A DNA stretch of 64,000 nucleotides. It comes from Halobacillus campisalis. Lineage in GTDB: Bacteria; Bacillota; Bacilli; Bacillales; Halobacillaceae. The stretch is taken from assembly GCF_030345335.1 (NCBI RefSeq), contig NZ_JAPVRC010000004.1:62001-126000 (forward strand), written 5' to 3'. Of this stretch, positions 32,816 through 42,291 are shown in pieces. Numbering within the stretch: the stretch's first letter is position 1; each line of letters begins with the position of its first letter. Both the position numbers and the translations under genes were made by a program. The notes beneath the pieces were generated by a model that made no database searches, was not told where the DNA came from, and saw only the letters and a list, made by a program, of their open reading frames with translations.

Positions 32816-34276
32816 CTAAATTTTCTCTCTTCCAATAATAAGATAATTCAATTCTTCATCAGACAGATTGTTGTACCGGCGTGAATTAAATAGGTAGAAT
32901 ACTACGCCTAGCAATACCCAGATTCCAAGAGCTACTAGAGATTCCTGTCCTAATGCAGCTGGTGAAGCAGGTAGTAACAATAGAATGAGAAAGATGATAG
33001 AACTGATCATTCCTAATAAAGATAATAGTTTTCTGCCGGGTGCAGCAACAGTTTTAATATTTTTGTCAGGCTGCTTATTGGACCATTTAAACATTTTATA
33101 AGCGGTTGCTGTACAGAAAAAGTAGGCAATGGCAACTCCGGTTGAAGACATATCGACTACCCATAAAAGTGCTTCACGTCCAAACCACGGAGCAATTAAA
33201 CATATCGACATAGTAAATATAATTCCGACATAAGGCGTGTGGTATTTACTGTGCAGCGAGCGGAAAGCATTTGGTAAAATTCTTGCGCGGCCCATAGCAA
33301 AGGTCAATCGACTGGCAGATAAGTAAAAACCATTCAAACCTGTAAATATACCCATGCATATAGCTGCAGCAATGATGAATACGCCTGTTCGTCCCATATA
33401 ACTCTCGATGGCGTCTCCTGTTCCCCAGACAGAATTTTGTTCGTTAATTTGTGCCAGCAGGTTCTGCCACGGCATCGTACTTGCTGTGATAATGATCATA
33501 AATGCGTAAGCAAGCCCTGCAGCTAATAGTGACCATATTATCAAGCCGAAAGCTTTTTTCGATTCGAACTTAAACTCTTCAGCTGCTTGAGGTATATTAT
33601 CGAAACCTACGTAAGCGAAAGGTGCAATCGCCAGGATTGCCAAGACAGAAGCAATGGCCGGCTGTGTTGGCTCAAAGCCAGGTGTGATGTTGGATAGGGA
33701 TGGACCCTCAGTGAACATCGCACCAGCCGCTAACATCAGTATTCCTAAAATCAAAATAAGACTGAAAATGAATTGAGTCTGGCCGGAAAAGCTGGTTCCT
33801 CTAATGTTTAATAAAGCAAAAACTACAAGTACCGTACTAGCGATCAAGATTTGTACGATAGATACATCATACCCAGCTACACTATAAAGTGTACCTATCG
33901 CTGCGAATTCAGGGAATAGAAATTTGGCAAGCAGGGAGAGAGCTGATGCGTTCAAGGCTACAATACATATGTACCCGAGGGTCAGAAACCAGCCAGCCAT
34001 AAATGCGAATCCACGACCGAATCCTATATAAGCGTAAGAAAATTCCCCACCGGTTACCGGGAATTTCTCAATTAGGAAGCCGTAGCTGACTCCAATGACC
34101 ATCATAAGAATTGCGCCTAACAGTATTCCTAGGACTACTCCGATAGGTCCAGCCTGTCCGATCCAATCAGTGGGTAATACAAAAGCTCCCCACCCGATTG
34201 CTGAGCCGAATGCGATGGCCCATACCCAATGAGGCTTTAGGGAGCGCTTTAATTGTCTTCTTTCAAGTTTTTCCAT
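32816..34276 (-). CDS. APC-family amino acid permease
   Basis: A 486-residue membrane protein with about 12 or 13 hydrophobic segments. It begins MEKLERRQLKRSLKPHWVWA and then has GSAIGWGAFVLPTDWIG, the TM1 unwound motif typical of APC transporters. VGFDNIPQAAEEFK in TM6 region is also characteristic. It probably takes up an amino acid or a polyamine by proton or sodium symport; the substrate is unclear. It is monocistronic with its own terminator on the left, and the LCP gene on the right also runs leftward. Confidence 0.87.
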   Translation of the reverse strand: MEKLERRQLKRSLKPHWVWAIAFGSAIGWGAFVLPTDWIGQAGPIGVVLGILLGAILMMVIGVSYGFLIEKFPVTGGEFSYAYIGFGRGFAFMAGWFLTLGYICIVALNASALSLLAKFLFPEFAAIGTLYSVAGYDVSIVQILIASTVLVVFALLNIRGTSFSGQTQFIFSLILILGILMLAAGAMFTEGPSLSNITPGFEPTQPAIASVLAILAIAPFAYVGFDNIPQAAEEFKFESKKAFGLIIWSLLAAGLAYAFMIIITASTMPWQNLLAQINEQNSVWGTGDAIESYMGRTGVFIIAAAICMGIFTGLNGFYLSASRLTFAMGRARILPNAFRSLHSKYHTPYVGIIFTMSICLIAPWFGREALLWVVDMSSTGVAIAYFFCTATAYKMFKWSNKQPDKNIKTVAAPGRKLLSLLGMISSIIFLILLLLPASPAALGQESLVALGIWVLLGVVFYLFNSRRYNNLSDEELNYLIIGREKI

Positions 34277-34414
34277 AAATAATTTATCCTCCTATAGTAA
34301 AAAACACACAAATTCCATTTTACATTTTATGAAACGAATGTCCAGTATAACAATTGTATAATCATCTTCATGCAAAATTACTTAGTACCCACTGTATTTG
34401 TTCAAATCTTGTGC

Positions 34415-34449
34415 AAAAAATCACTATTCTTATCGGAATAGTGATTTTT
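34415..34449 (-). terminator. Terminator after the LCP gene
   Basis: Hairpin AAAAATCACTATTC-TTATCG-GAATAGTGATTTTT with T runs on both strands. It lies about 50 bp past the LCP stop codon. Confidence 0.9.
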
Positions 34450-34501
34450 CGACACCGGTAAGCATTTTAATACTTATTTCCCGGGAAATTTTATAAGGTC
34501 A

Positions 34502-35527
34502 TCAATTGATATCTTCTTCAGCGGATTGGTCTTCACCAGCAAATGATCCGGAATTATTAGGGGCATCTAGATCCAGGTGACTTCTCAATGACTCTTGAAT
34601 ATTTTCTAAACTCGTTTCATTGATTTGGTAATACCATATACCGTTATCGTGATAGCCTCCTTCACCTTTTAACTGCATATCATCGAAATCAAGCCCGTTT
34701 CCACTAATTACGTAATCCTTATATGAAGTCATATCATCGAATGATAGATTCGTTTTCATATTATTACCGATCGAATCGATAATCTTACCATAATTAGAAA
34801 TGGAACCGAGACTGGCAGTCTTGTCGGTGATTGCTTTGATCATTTCCATTTGACGTTCTCCTCGCGCAAGGTCACTGTCATATTGTCTTGAGCGGACTAG
34901 AGCTAAAGCTTCTTCTCCATTCACCGTCTGTCTGCCTTCTTCAAGCTTGATGGCACCTTTCTCATCATCACTGTTTTGTTCGGCTAAGTCGAAAGGTACG
35001 TCATATTCGACTCCATTTATAGCATTAATTACATCGACAAAAGAATTGAAGTTCAAGCGGACGTAGTAATCCACAGGGATATCAAACAAATTTTCTACAG
35101 TTTCTATTGTTGCATCTATTCCACCGAAAGAATGGGCGTGTGTGATTTTATCGTAGTAACCGACCTCTGGAATGTATGTGTAAGCGTCTCGCGGTATACT
35201 GACCAGCTTTACAGTTTTATCATCATTATTAAAAGTTGCCAGTACGAGGGCATCCGATAAACTACTGCTATTGCCGTTTTCACTTGCGCTGCGTTTGTCG
35301 CTGTCATCTACACCGACAAATAACATAGAAGTAGAATTCAAATCAGGAGTAACTATTTCCTCACGTTTTTCTGACTTTTCTCCTCTTGCTAATGAATCGT
35401 GAGAAGAATTAGCCGTTTCCCGTGCTTTGTCGGTCAAAAAAGCGGCATACCCCGCTGTAGCTCCTATCGACAAAAGGACAACTGCAGCGATGACCCAGAA
35501 AAATATTCTTATTTTTCTACTTTTCAT
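34502..35527 (-). CDS. LytR-CpsA-Psr (LCP) family glycopolymer ligase
   Basis: A 341-residue membrane-anchored protein with one N-terminal membrane segment (about residues 8-30) and an outside LCP domain. Conserved pieces are FVGVDDSDKRS, the Arg-rich VSIPRDAYTYIP, KITHAHSFGG and RSRQYDSDLARGERQ. LCP enzymes attach undecaprenyl-PP-linked teichoic acids, capsules or SCWP to peptidoglycan. Here a substrate is at hand, since tagO, tagA and csaB are in the window. In B. subtilis the equivalent place next to yvyE is taken by lytR/tagU. The C-terminus is acidic. It follows yvyE in the same direction by about 30 bp. Confidence 0.9.
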   Translation of the reverse strand: MKSRKIRIFFWVIAAVVLLSIGATAGYAAFLTDKARETANSSHDSLARGEKSEKREEIVTPDLNSTSMLFVGVDDSDKRSASENGNSSSLSDALVLATFNNDDKTVKLVSIPRDAYTYIPEVGYYDKITHAHSFGGIDATIETVENLFDIPVDYYVRLNFNSFVDVINAINGVEYDVPFDLAEQNSDDEKGAIKLEEGRQTVNGEEALALVRSRQYDSDLARGERQMEMIKAITDKTASLGSISNYGKIIDSIGNNMKTNLSFDDMTSYKDYVISGNGLDFDDMQLKGEGGYHDNGIWYYQINETSLENIQESLRSHLDLDAPNNSGSFAGEDQSAEEDIN

Positions 35528-35556
35528 CCCTATAAACTCCTTTTGTATTCCGTGTA

Positions 35557-36195
35557 TTATACATCTGCGTTTGTCTCCATATAGGAAAAACTCCCAACAG
35601 TAATAACTGCTTTATCGCTTGTTAAATTAACAATCCATTTCTTAAATTCATCAATATCATTTTTTTTAACATATACGTCTATTTCCACATTCTCCAGGTA
35701 ATTAACCTTTTTAATAGGGTGGACTGAATTTCTGATTTCATTCTCGAGTTTACCAAGAAGTGTATATTCGGCTGTTACTTTAACTTCTTGCATGAGCTCT
35801 CTCTTTACGACTCCGGTAGCTTTGATCGCTTCAGAGACGGCACTTGAATAGGCGCGGATTAAGCCGCCGGCTCCGAGTTTCGTTCCCCCGAAGTACCTCG
35901 TCACTACCACCGCTGTATCTTTCAACTCCATTTTTTTCAAAACGTCAAGCATAGGAACTCCAGCCGTGCCGCTCGGTTCCCCATCGTCATTCGCTTTTTG
36001 AATTAGATCATGCTCGCCAATCATATAGGCTGAACAATTATGTGTAGCATCGGAGTGTTTCTTTTTAATCGATTGTATAAAGGCTTGAGCTTCTTCTTCA
36101 GTTTCACATCTTTTGATGTAGCCAATAAACCGAGACTTTTGTATGTTTATTTCATGATGTCCTTCTTTCTTTACAGTTGTATAACATTCTAGCAT
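35557..36195 (-). CDS. yvyE: YvyE/IMPACT-family protein
   Basis: A 212-residue cytoplasmic protein of the YigZ/UPF0029 family. The N-terminal half has the diagnostic KSRFIGYI, DDGEPSGTAGVPML and VVTRYFGGTKLGAGGLIRAYS. The C-terminal half is the DUF1949 domain. Eukaryotic relatives (IMPACT) act in translation control; the bacterial role is not settled. It lies upstream of and divergent from degS, exactly as in B. subtilis, which supports the assignment and the identification of the locus. Confidence 0.92.
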   Translation of the reverse strand: MLECYTTVKKEGHHEINIQKSRFIGYIKRCETEEEAQAFIQSIKKKHSDATHNCSAYMIGEHDLIQKANDDGEPSGTAGVPMLDVLKKMELKDTAVVVTRYFGGTKLGAGGLIRAYSSAVSEAIKATGVVKRELMQEVKVTAEYTLLGKLENEIRNSVHPIKKVNYLENVEIDVYVKKNDIDEFKKWIVNLTSDKAVITVGSFSYMETNADV

Positions 36196-36344
36196 CGTGA
36201 TTTAACCTCCTAAATTTTTATTATATAATGGGTAGAGTAATTGGGGCAACTTATTGATGGAATTTGTCAAATGAACAACTACCCCCACAAATGGACTTAG
36301 GTCCTACGAATGATTATTGTGAACATTGATGGAGGAGACTTAAA

Positions 36345-37484
36345 ATGGATGATTCTAAGTCTGGGAATAAAGCGCTTGACTATATTATCAAGGATATGGT
36401 CTCGACCGTTTCCAATAGTAAAGATGAGATTTTCCAGATTGGAGAAGATTCTCGTACCGAGTTTGAGAAGCTTAGCAAGGAACTTGAAACTATTAAAGTT
36501 AATGTAGCGACTTTAATAGACGATGGAGATGAACTGGAGCGTAAAGTCCGGTTATCGAGGCTCCGGTTGTCAGAAGTCAGTAAGAAATTCCTGCAATACT
36601 CGGAAGACGAAATACGAAAAGTGTATGAACAAACTCATGGACTACAAATGGATTTATCGATGACAAGAGAGAAAGAGAAACAGTTACGTGATCGGCGACA
36701 TGAGATCGAATTAAGATTAAGAAGCATAGATGAAACGATAGAAAAAGCCGAAGGACTGGCTGGTAAAATTTCAGTCGTATTGAACTATTTGACGGAAGAT
36801 CTTAAAGACGTAACTGAAACTCTAAAGACTGCAAAAGAAAAACAGCAATTCGGGCTCCAGATTATTGAAGCCCAAGAGGAAGAAAGGCGGCGCCTTTCCC
36901 GAGAAATCCACGATGGCCCAGCTCAAGCTCTCGCAAATGTTATGCTTCGATCCGACTTGGTAGAACGGACGTTTAATGCCCGAGGAATAGATGAAGCATT
37001 AGAAGAGATGCGTAACGTCCGAAAGCTAGTCCGCTCTGCGCTATATGACGTGCGCCGTATTATTTACGATTTACGGCCGATGGCGTTAGACGATCTTGGA
37101 TTAGTACCGACCTTGAAAAAATACTTGGCGACGGTAGAAGATTACAATCAAACAACCATTGAATTTGTATCCATGGGGAGCAGCCGGAGGATAGACAGTA
37201 AGTATGAGGTTGCCATTTTCAGGCTAATTCAAGAAGCCGTCCAAAACGCATTAAAGCATGCGGAAGCACGTACGATTGAAGTGAAATTCGAGCTAAAAGC
37301 CAGTTCGACGACCATTGTCATTAAAGATGATGGGAAAGGCTTCGACCCTTCTGTGAAGAAAGAAAAGTCTTTCGGGCTCGTAGGTATGCGGGAACGGGTA
37401 GAAATGGTGAATGGTGACTTGGATATCCATTCTGTACCAGGAGAAGGGACCATCGTAACGATTAAAATGCCATTAAATAGTTAA
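36345..37484 (+). CDS. degS: Sensor histidine kinase DegS
   Basis: A 379-residue soluble kinase without membrane segments. The N-terminal half (about 1-170) is a long coiled coil of the DegS sensor domain. A HisKA_3 segment follows with RRLSREIHDGPAQA (His189 is the phosphoacceptor). The C-terminal HATPase domain has the N box EAVQNALKHA and the G boxes DDGKGFDP and SFGLVGMRERV. DegS phosphorylates DegU, which controls exoenzymes, motility, biofilm and competence. The GGAGG ribosome site precedes ATG 36345. DegU begins about 150 bp later and has its own possible promoter region. Confidence 0.96.
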   Translation: MDDSKSGNKALDYIIKDMVSTVSNSKDEIFQIGEDSRTEFEKLSKELETIKVNVATLIDDGDELERKVRLSRLRLSEVSKKFLQYSEDEIRKVYEQTHGLQMDLSMTREKEKQLRDRRHEIELRLRSIDETIEKAEGLAGKISVVLNYLTEDLKDVTETLKTAKEKQQFGLQIIEAQEEERRRLSREIHDGPAQALANVMLRSDLVERTFNARGIDEALEEMRNVRKLVRSALYDVRRIIYDLRPMALDDLGLVPTLKKYLATVEDYNQTTIEFVSMGSSRRIDSKYEVAIFRLIQEAVQNALKHAEARTIEVKFELKASSTTIVIKDDGKGFDPSVKKEKSFGLVGMRERVEMVNGDLDIHSVPGEGTIVTIKMPLNS

Positions 37485-37640
37485 ATAGATGAAAAACTAT
37501 GTAAAAAGGCGTGAATCGTTTATAATAGGAATTAGGATTAGGGTCGATCGACTAAAATAGATAAATAGAATTTAGAGAACCACTGCATTCGATTTAAAAA
37601 AAGAGATTCGGATGCTAAAAATTTAGGAGGTAGACTCAAT

Positions 37641-38315
37641 ATGACCAGAATCGTATTAATTGATGACCACAAATTGTTTCGTGAGGGAGTAAAAAGAATC
37701 CTTGACTTTGAATCCAGCTTTGAGGTCGTTGCCGAAGGAGACGACGGTTCAGCTGCGCTAGATATAATCGATAAACATAATCCTGATGTTGTTTTAATGG
37801 ATATAAATATGCCGAGCATGAACGGGGTAGAAGCAACAGCCGAACTAACGAAAAGACATCCAAGTCTAAAGATTATCATCCTGTCTATTCACGACGATGA
37901 AAACTATGTCACTCACGCCTTAAAAACGGGAGCACAAGGTTATTTATTGAAAGAAATGGACTCGAACGCATTAATCGAAGCTATAAAGGTAGTAGGAAAC
38001 GGAGGTTCTTACCTTCATCCTAAAGTGACTCATAATTTAGTGGCTGAATATCGCCGACTTTCAGATACGAGTTCCAATGAGGCGTTCCGTGCCATCGAGT
38101 ACCGTAAACCGCTCCATCTGCTGACCCGCAGAGAATGCGAAGTGCTGCAGCTATTAGCAGACGGGCAGAGCAACCGCGGAGTAGCAGAGGCTCTCTTCAT
38201 CAGTGAAAAAACGGTGAAAAACCATGTGAGCAATATTTTGCAGAAAATGAATGTGAATGATCGTACGCAAGCTGTAGTTACAGCAATAAAAAATGGCTGG
38301 GTAGAAGTCATATAA
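37641..38315 (+). CDS. degU: Response regulator DegU
   Basis: A 224-residue NarL-type response regulator. The receiver domain has [13 protein letters not shown] at the start and the phosphorylated Asp54 in [13 protein letters not shown], with Lys in YLLKEM. The C-terminal LuxR-type helix-turn-helix contains [22 protein letters not shown] as two parts and [14 protein letters not shown]. It acts as a switch between motility, competence and degradative enzymes. AGGAGG lies before ATG. A strong terminator ends the degSU unit, so the following deacetylase gene is separate. Confidence 0.96.
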   Translation: MTRIVLIDDHKLFREGVKRILDFESSFEVVAEGDDGSAALDIIDKHNPDVVLMDINMPSMNGVEATAELTKRHPSLKIIILSIHDDENYVTHALKTGAQGYLLKEMDSNALIEAIKVVGNGGSYLHPKVTHNLVAEYRRLSDTSSNEAFRAIEYRKPLHLLTRRECEVLQLLADGQSNRGVAEALFISEKTVKNHVSNILQKMNVNDRTQAVVTAIKNGWVEVI

Positions 38316-38327
38316 TAGCTTGATAGA

Positions 38328-38361
38328 AAGCCCTCGCGTCTATGGACGTGAGGGCTTTTTT
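38328..38361 (+). terminator. Terminator after degU
   Basis: Hairpin AAAGCCCTCGCGTC-TATG-GACGTGAGGGCTTT followed by TTT. Confidence 0.93.
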
Positions 38362-38585
38362 CGGTGTAGTCAACATTTGCGGGAGCCATAAGTAATAGGT
38401 TATACAATGACATGTAATAATTTATAGGTCTAAAACCATACATCAGAACAATCACTAGCATGAATAATAGGTATAAATAAATCTTTAATTACCAATTATG
38501 TAGTGCAAATATCACAACATTCATGTAAAATAATACCTGTTAAATATCTATGTAACTTGTACATAAGAGATTGGGGTAGTTGAAT

Positions 38586-39797
38586 GTGAAGATGAAGTTT
38601 GGGGTGTTGGTTGTTTGTGCAAGTACTATTTTAGTAGTTATGTTGTTAGGAAGCTGGAACCTTCATGCGGAGGTTAAAGTCATGCTGGATGGGAAAGAAG
38701 TGAAGTATGATACCCCGGCTCAACTCATGAACAAGAGAACAATGGTACCTATTCGATTTACTATGGAAAAGCTGGGAGCTGACATTGAATGGAGTCATAC
38801 TAAGCGAGAAGTGAAGGTGTTTCGAGGAGAGGATGTCATCAGCTTAACGATTGGGGAGAAAGAGGCTTCAAAGAACGGTGAGATAGTACTTAACGATGCA
38901 GCTCCTGTGCTTAAGGGTAAGCGTACACTCGTGCCTCTTAGGTTCCTTTCAGAGAACTTCGGGTATGGTGTGGATTGGGATCATAGCACACGTACTGTCT
39001 TCATTGATTCTGATGGCGAAGAATTCAATCCATACGAAGTGGATGTTCCAGTCTTGATGTATCATCATTTGGCGAGTGGAGTTTCTACTGGAGCAACCAT
39101 TGATCCTGTAGTGTTCGAATCACATATGAAAGCTATACATAATAAAGGGTACAACACAATTACAGATCATGACTTAGTTGATTACTTAGAGAGAGGCAAG
39201 AAACTTCCAGAACAGCCGATATTAATTACCTTTGACGATGGGTATCGCAGTAATTATGATTTGGCTTACCCCATTTTAAAAGAATTGGAGATGAAGGCTT
39301 CAATTAATTTGATTGCCAGCCGTATGAGTAATGATGTGGATGCTTTTCCGAATGAAATTCCGAAGATGACGTGGGACCAAGCTAGAGATAGTTTAGATGT
39401 TTTCACTTTTCAAGGACACACGTGGGATTCTCACTATAAAGGAAAGACTGCGGGTGGGACTAAAAGAGGGGTTATTACTGAGAGAATGTACGTAGGTGAT
39501 AAATTGGAAACACAAGCATCGTTTGAAAATCGTTTGCGGAGCGACCTTTCAAAATCCAAAGAGAGTATTGAAAAACAGTTAGGTGAGAGCGTTGTTTCTA
39601 TAGCATATCCTTATGGAAATTATAGCCGTGATACTATAAGGGTTGCTCAAGAAGTCGGGTATAAAATCGGCTTTACTACAAAGAACGGAGATGTCTCGTA
39701 TGGTGAAGATTCCCTGTTCGAATTGAAGAGAATTAATGGACATGGAAAGTATTCAGCTGATGATATGATAAATAAAATCGAAGAGGCATTACAATGA
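38586..39797 (+). CDS. Polysaccharide deacetylase with copper-amine-oxidase-type N-terminal domain
   Basis: A 403-residue exported protein. The signal peptide or membrane anchor (about residues 5-26) is followed by a CuAO N-like stalk domain (about 35-140) with the repeated MVPIRFTMEKLGADIEW and LVPLRFLSENFGYGVDW. The C-terminal half is a CE4 (NodB) deacetylase with TFDDGYRSNYDL holding the metal-binding Asp. It may de-N-acetylate peptidoglycan or an exopolysaccharide. The most likely start is GTG 38586, nine bases after GGGG; TTG 38580 is also in frame. The gene interrupts the degU-degV order of B. subtilis and has its own terminator. Confidence 0.87.
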   Translation: MKMKFGVLVVCASTILVVMLLGSWNLHAEVKVMLDGKEVKYDTPAQLMNKRTMVPIRFTMEKLGADIEWSHTKREVKVFRGEDVISLTIGEKEASKNGEIVLNDAAPVLKGKRTLVPLRFLSENFGYGVDWDHSTRTVFIDSDGEEFNPYEVDVPVLMYHHLASGVSTGATIDPVVFESHMKAIHNKGYNTITDHDLVDYLERGKKLPEQPILITFDDGYRSNYDLAYPILKELEMKASINLIASRMSNDVDAFPNEIPKMTWDQARDSLDVFTFQGHTWDSHYKGKTAGGTKRGVITERMYVGDKLETQASFENRLRSDLSKSKESIEKQLGESVVSIAYPYGNYSRDTIRVAQEVGYKIGFTTKNGDVSYGEDSLFELKRINGHGKYSADDMINKIEEALQ

Positions 39798-39812
39798 TAA
39801 TAAGTAGGATTT

Positions 39813-39843
39813 GGCAAGTGCATAGAGCGCTTGCCTGTTTTTT
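39813..39843 (+). terminator. Terminator after the polysaccharide deacetylase gene
   Basis: Hairpin GGCAAG-T-GC / GC-G-CTTGCC followed by a run of T. Confidence 0.82.
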
Positions 39844-40013
39844 ATATAAAGTAGAAGTGAAAAGTGTTACATTAGAAATTAGAAGAGTTGTTAATTTTAT
39901 TTGAGTGAGAAATAAGATAGGAGTTTAGGCTATAAAAACAAGATTGTTATTCAAGTAAAATGAAGATATACGAAAAGAGCTATAAAAAATACATAGGTAA
40001 GGAGAATGGTTCT

Positions 40014-40859
40014 ATGAAAACAGCGGTACTTACCGATAGTACAGCCTACATTCCTAAAAAAACAAGGCAGTCGAAGAATATTCATATGGTTCCGCTAAAT
40101 GTCGTATTTGGCCAGGAATCGTATCAGGAAGAGGTAGACATTACGACAGATGATTTCTACGACATGGTGAAGGAATATGAGCAGCTCCCTAAAACATCAC
40201 AGCCTTCGATCGGTCTGATGACTGAAAAGCTGGAGGAGCTTGCGAAAGAATACGACGCCGTAATTGCTATCCACTTGTCGAGCGGCATAAGCGGAACGTT
40301 CCAGGGGATAATTACAGCGGGTGAAATGGTGGACGATATAGAAGTGTACCCCTTCGACTCTGAAACCAGCTGTCTCATGCAAGGGTTTTATGCTCTTGAA
40401 GCTTCTGAGCTGGCGAATAATGGAGCTCTTCCTGATCAGATTATGACCCGTCTTGATAAAATGAAAGAATCCATGCAGGCTTACTTCATGGCGGACGATT
40501 TGAGTCACTTACAGCGAGGCGGACGTTTGAACGGAGCTCAGGCATTCGTAGGGAGTTTGCTTCAGGTGAAGCCGGTGCTTCATTTTGTGGATACGAAAAT
40601 CGTTCCGTTTGAAAAAATCCGCACACGTAAAAAGGCGCTGAAGCGCATACTTACGCTCTTCGAAGAATCGATATCAAGCGAGGGCCGCTACAAAGCAAGT
40701 GTCATCCATGCAAACCGTCCTGCAGAAGCGGAGCAGATGAAACGGGAGATTGAAGCAGAGTTCGATCAGGTCGAAGTGACGATCAGCTATTTCGGTCCGG
40801 TCATCGGCACGCACCTCGGTGAAGGTGCGATGGGGTTAGGATGGTATCGCGAATCTTAA
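40014..40859 (+). CDS. degV: DegV family fatty-acid-binding protein
   Basis: A 281-residue DegV protein (YviA position). It has TAVLTDSTAYIPKK at the N-terminus, SSGISGTFQG, and RGGRLNGAQAFVGSLLQVKPVL in the centre, split here as RGGRLNGAQAF and LLQVKPVL. DegV proteins bind fatty acids and, in staphylococci (FakB), present them to the kinase FakA for incorporation into phospholipid. The start is ATG 40014 behind TAAGGAG; an in-frame ATG at 39960 lies in front of the ribosome site. It lies between the deacetylase gene and comFA. Confidence 0.92.
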   Translation: MKTAVLTDSTAYIPKKTRQSKNIHMVPLNVVFGQESYQEEVDITTDDFYDMVKEYEQLPKTSQPSIGLMTEKLEELAKEYDAVIAIHLSSGISGTFQGIITAGEMVDDIEVYPFDSETSCLMQGFYALEASELANNGALPDQIMTRLDKMKESMQAYFMADDLSHLQRGGRLNGAQAFVGSLLQVKPVLHFVDTKIVPFEKIRTRKKALKRILTLFEESISSEGRYKASVIHANRPAEAEQMKREIEAEFDQVEVTISYFGPVIGTHLGEGAMGLGWYRES

Positions 40860-40923
40860 CTGTTGAGCATGAGCCTATTTGTGAGACTCGAATAGGCTCT
40901 ACTCTAATAAGAAGGTGATCATA

Positions 40924-42291
40924 GTGCTTCAAGAAAAGATATCTTTCTCCCCTGAACAGATAGCAGGAAAGCTGCTTACAATGCAAGAATTCCCCTTTTC
41001 ACCGGAAGACGTCAACGAGCTTGTACGTCAGTCCATCCTCAACAAAACCCCTTCGATCGTCACGTCTAATGGCAAATCGGTTTGTCAGCGCTGCGGTAAT
41101 GATCGATCCTATTTGTTCGCCGTTTTTCCGCACTCCACTTGTAAAAATAATACCTGCTTATACTGCAGAAACTGTATCATGATGGGACGGATTACTCAGT
41201 GTGAGCCGTTATATGAGGGGGCAGCTGTCGTATGGCCTCAGCATGCCGATCCTTGCAGATGGGGTGGACAGTTGACGGTCAGTCAAGAGGCGGCTGCTCA
41301 AAGAATTGTTTCAGCCATTGAACAAAAAAGCGAGCTTCTCGTTTGGGCTGTCTGCGGGGCAGGGAAAACGGAAATGCTTTTTCCCGGCATTACCACGGCT
41401 CTTCAGAAAGGCTTACGAATTGTCTTGGCTACTCCACGTACCGATGTCGTGCGTGAGCTGCTTCCGCGCTTTCAACAAGCGTTCCCACAAGTTCCCATTC
41501 AGGCGTTGTACGGAGATTCTGAAGAAAAGCAGGGAGACGCCCAACTGCTAATTTCCACCACCCATCAGCTCTATCGGTACTCGCGGGCTTTTGATGTAGT
41601 AATCATCGATGAGATCGATGCCTTCCCGTACCATAACGATGATTCTCTTCAGTTCGCTGCAGCAAGAGCTGCTAAAACCGACGCTGCGCGCATTTATTTA
41701 ACGGCTACTCCTCGAAAAAAAGAAAAATCAAAAATAAGAAAAAGGAAGCTCCCCGCAGCTTTCATCCCGCAGCGTTTCCACGGTCATCCTCTTCCCGTAC
41801 CAAAACTTAAGCTTACTCCTACCTTAAAGCGCCAGTTATCCAAAGGGCGATTGCCTCAATCTTTAATAAAAACAATTGAGATTCAGCAAAAAGGAAGCCG
41901 CCAGCTGCTGCTTTTCGTTTCGACGATCACCTATGCAGGAGCGGTTAAAGCCTTTCTTGAAAATGACTTCAATGTGGACTCGGTCCATGCAGAAGACCCG
42001 GACCGGGGCGAAAAAGTCCAGCGGTTCCGCGATCGTACAATCGACATTCTTGTGACGACGACCATCTTAGAACGCGGAGTAACATTTCCTTCCGTCGATG
42101 TCTTTGTCATTGACGCTGGTCACCACGTATTTGATGAAGCCGCCTTAGTACAAATTGCCGGGCGGGCAGGACGAAGTCCGGAAGACCCTGATGGCGACGT
42201 CATTTTCTACCATTTTGGTAAAACAAACGCCATGCTTGATGCTCAGGAAGCCATCATTCACATGAACAAAAAAGCGAGGAAGGAGCTATGA
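40924..42291 (+). CDS. comFA: DNA-uptake helicase ComFA
   Basis: A 455-residue superfamily 2 helicase of the late competence operon. A zinc-binding Cys cluster (CQRCGN, then CKNNTCLYCRNC) precedes the helicase core. Walker A is GAGKTEM, the DEAD-like box is IIDEIDAF, and the C-terminal half has ERGVTFPSVDVFVIDAGHH and QIAGRAGRSPEDPDG. It drives single-stranded DNA through the competence pore. The start is GTG 40924, six bases after GAAGGTG. The gene overlaps comFC by four bases. ComFB, which lies between them in B. subtilis, is missing here. Confidence 0.95.
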   Translation: MLQEKISFSPEQIAGKLLTMQEFPFSPEDVNELVRQSILNKTPSIVTSNGKSVCQRCGNDRSYLFAVFPHSTCKNNTCLYCRNCIMMGRITQCEPLYEGAAVVWPQHADPCRWGGQLTVSQEAAAQRIVSAIEQKSELLVWAVCGAGKTEMLFPGITTALQKGLRIVLATPRTDVVRELLPRFQQAFPQVPIQALYGDSEEKQGDAQLLISTTHQLYRYSRAFDVVIIDEIDAFPYHNDDSLQFAAARAAKTDAARIYLTATPRKKEKSKIRKRKLPAAFIPQRFHGHPLPVPKLKLTPTLKRQLSKGRLPQSLIKTIEIQQKGSRQLLLFVSTITYAGAVKAFLENDFNVDSVHAEDPDRGEKVQRFRDRTIDILVTTTILERGVTFPSVDVFVIDAGHHVFDEAALVQIAGRAGRSPEDPDGDVIFYHFGKTNAMLDAQEAIIHMNKKARKEL

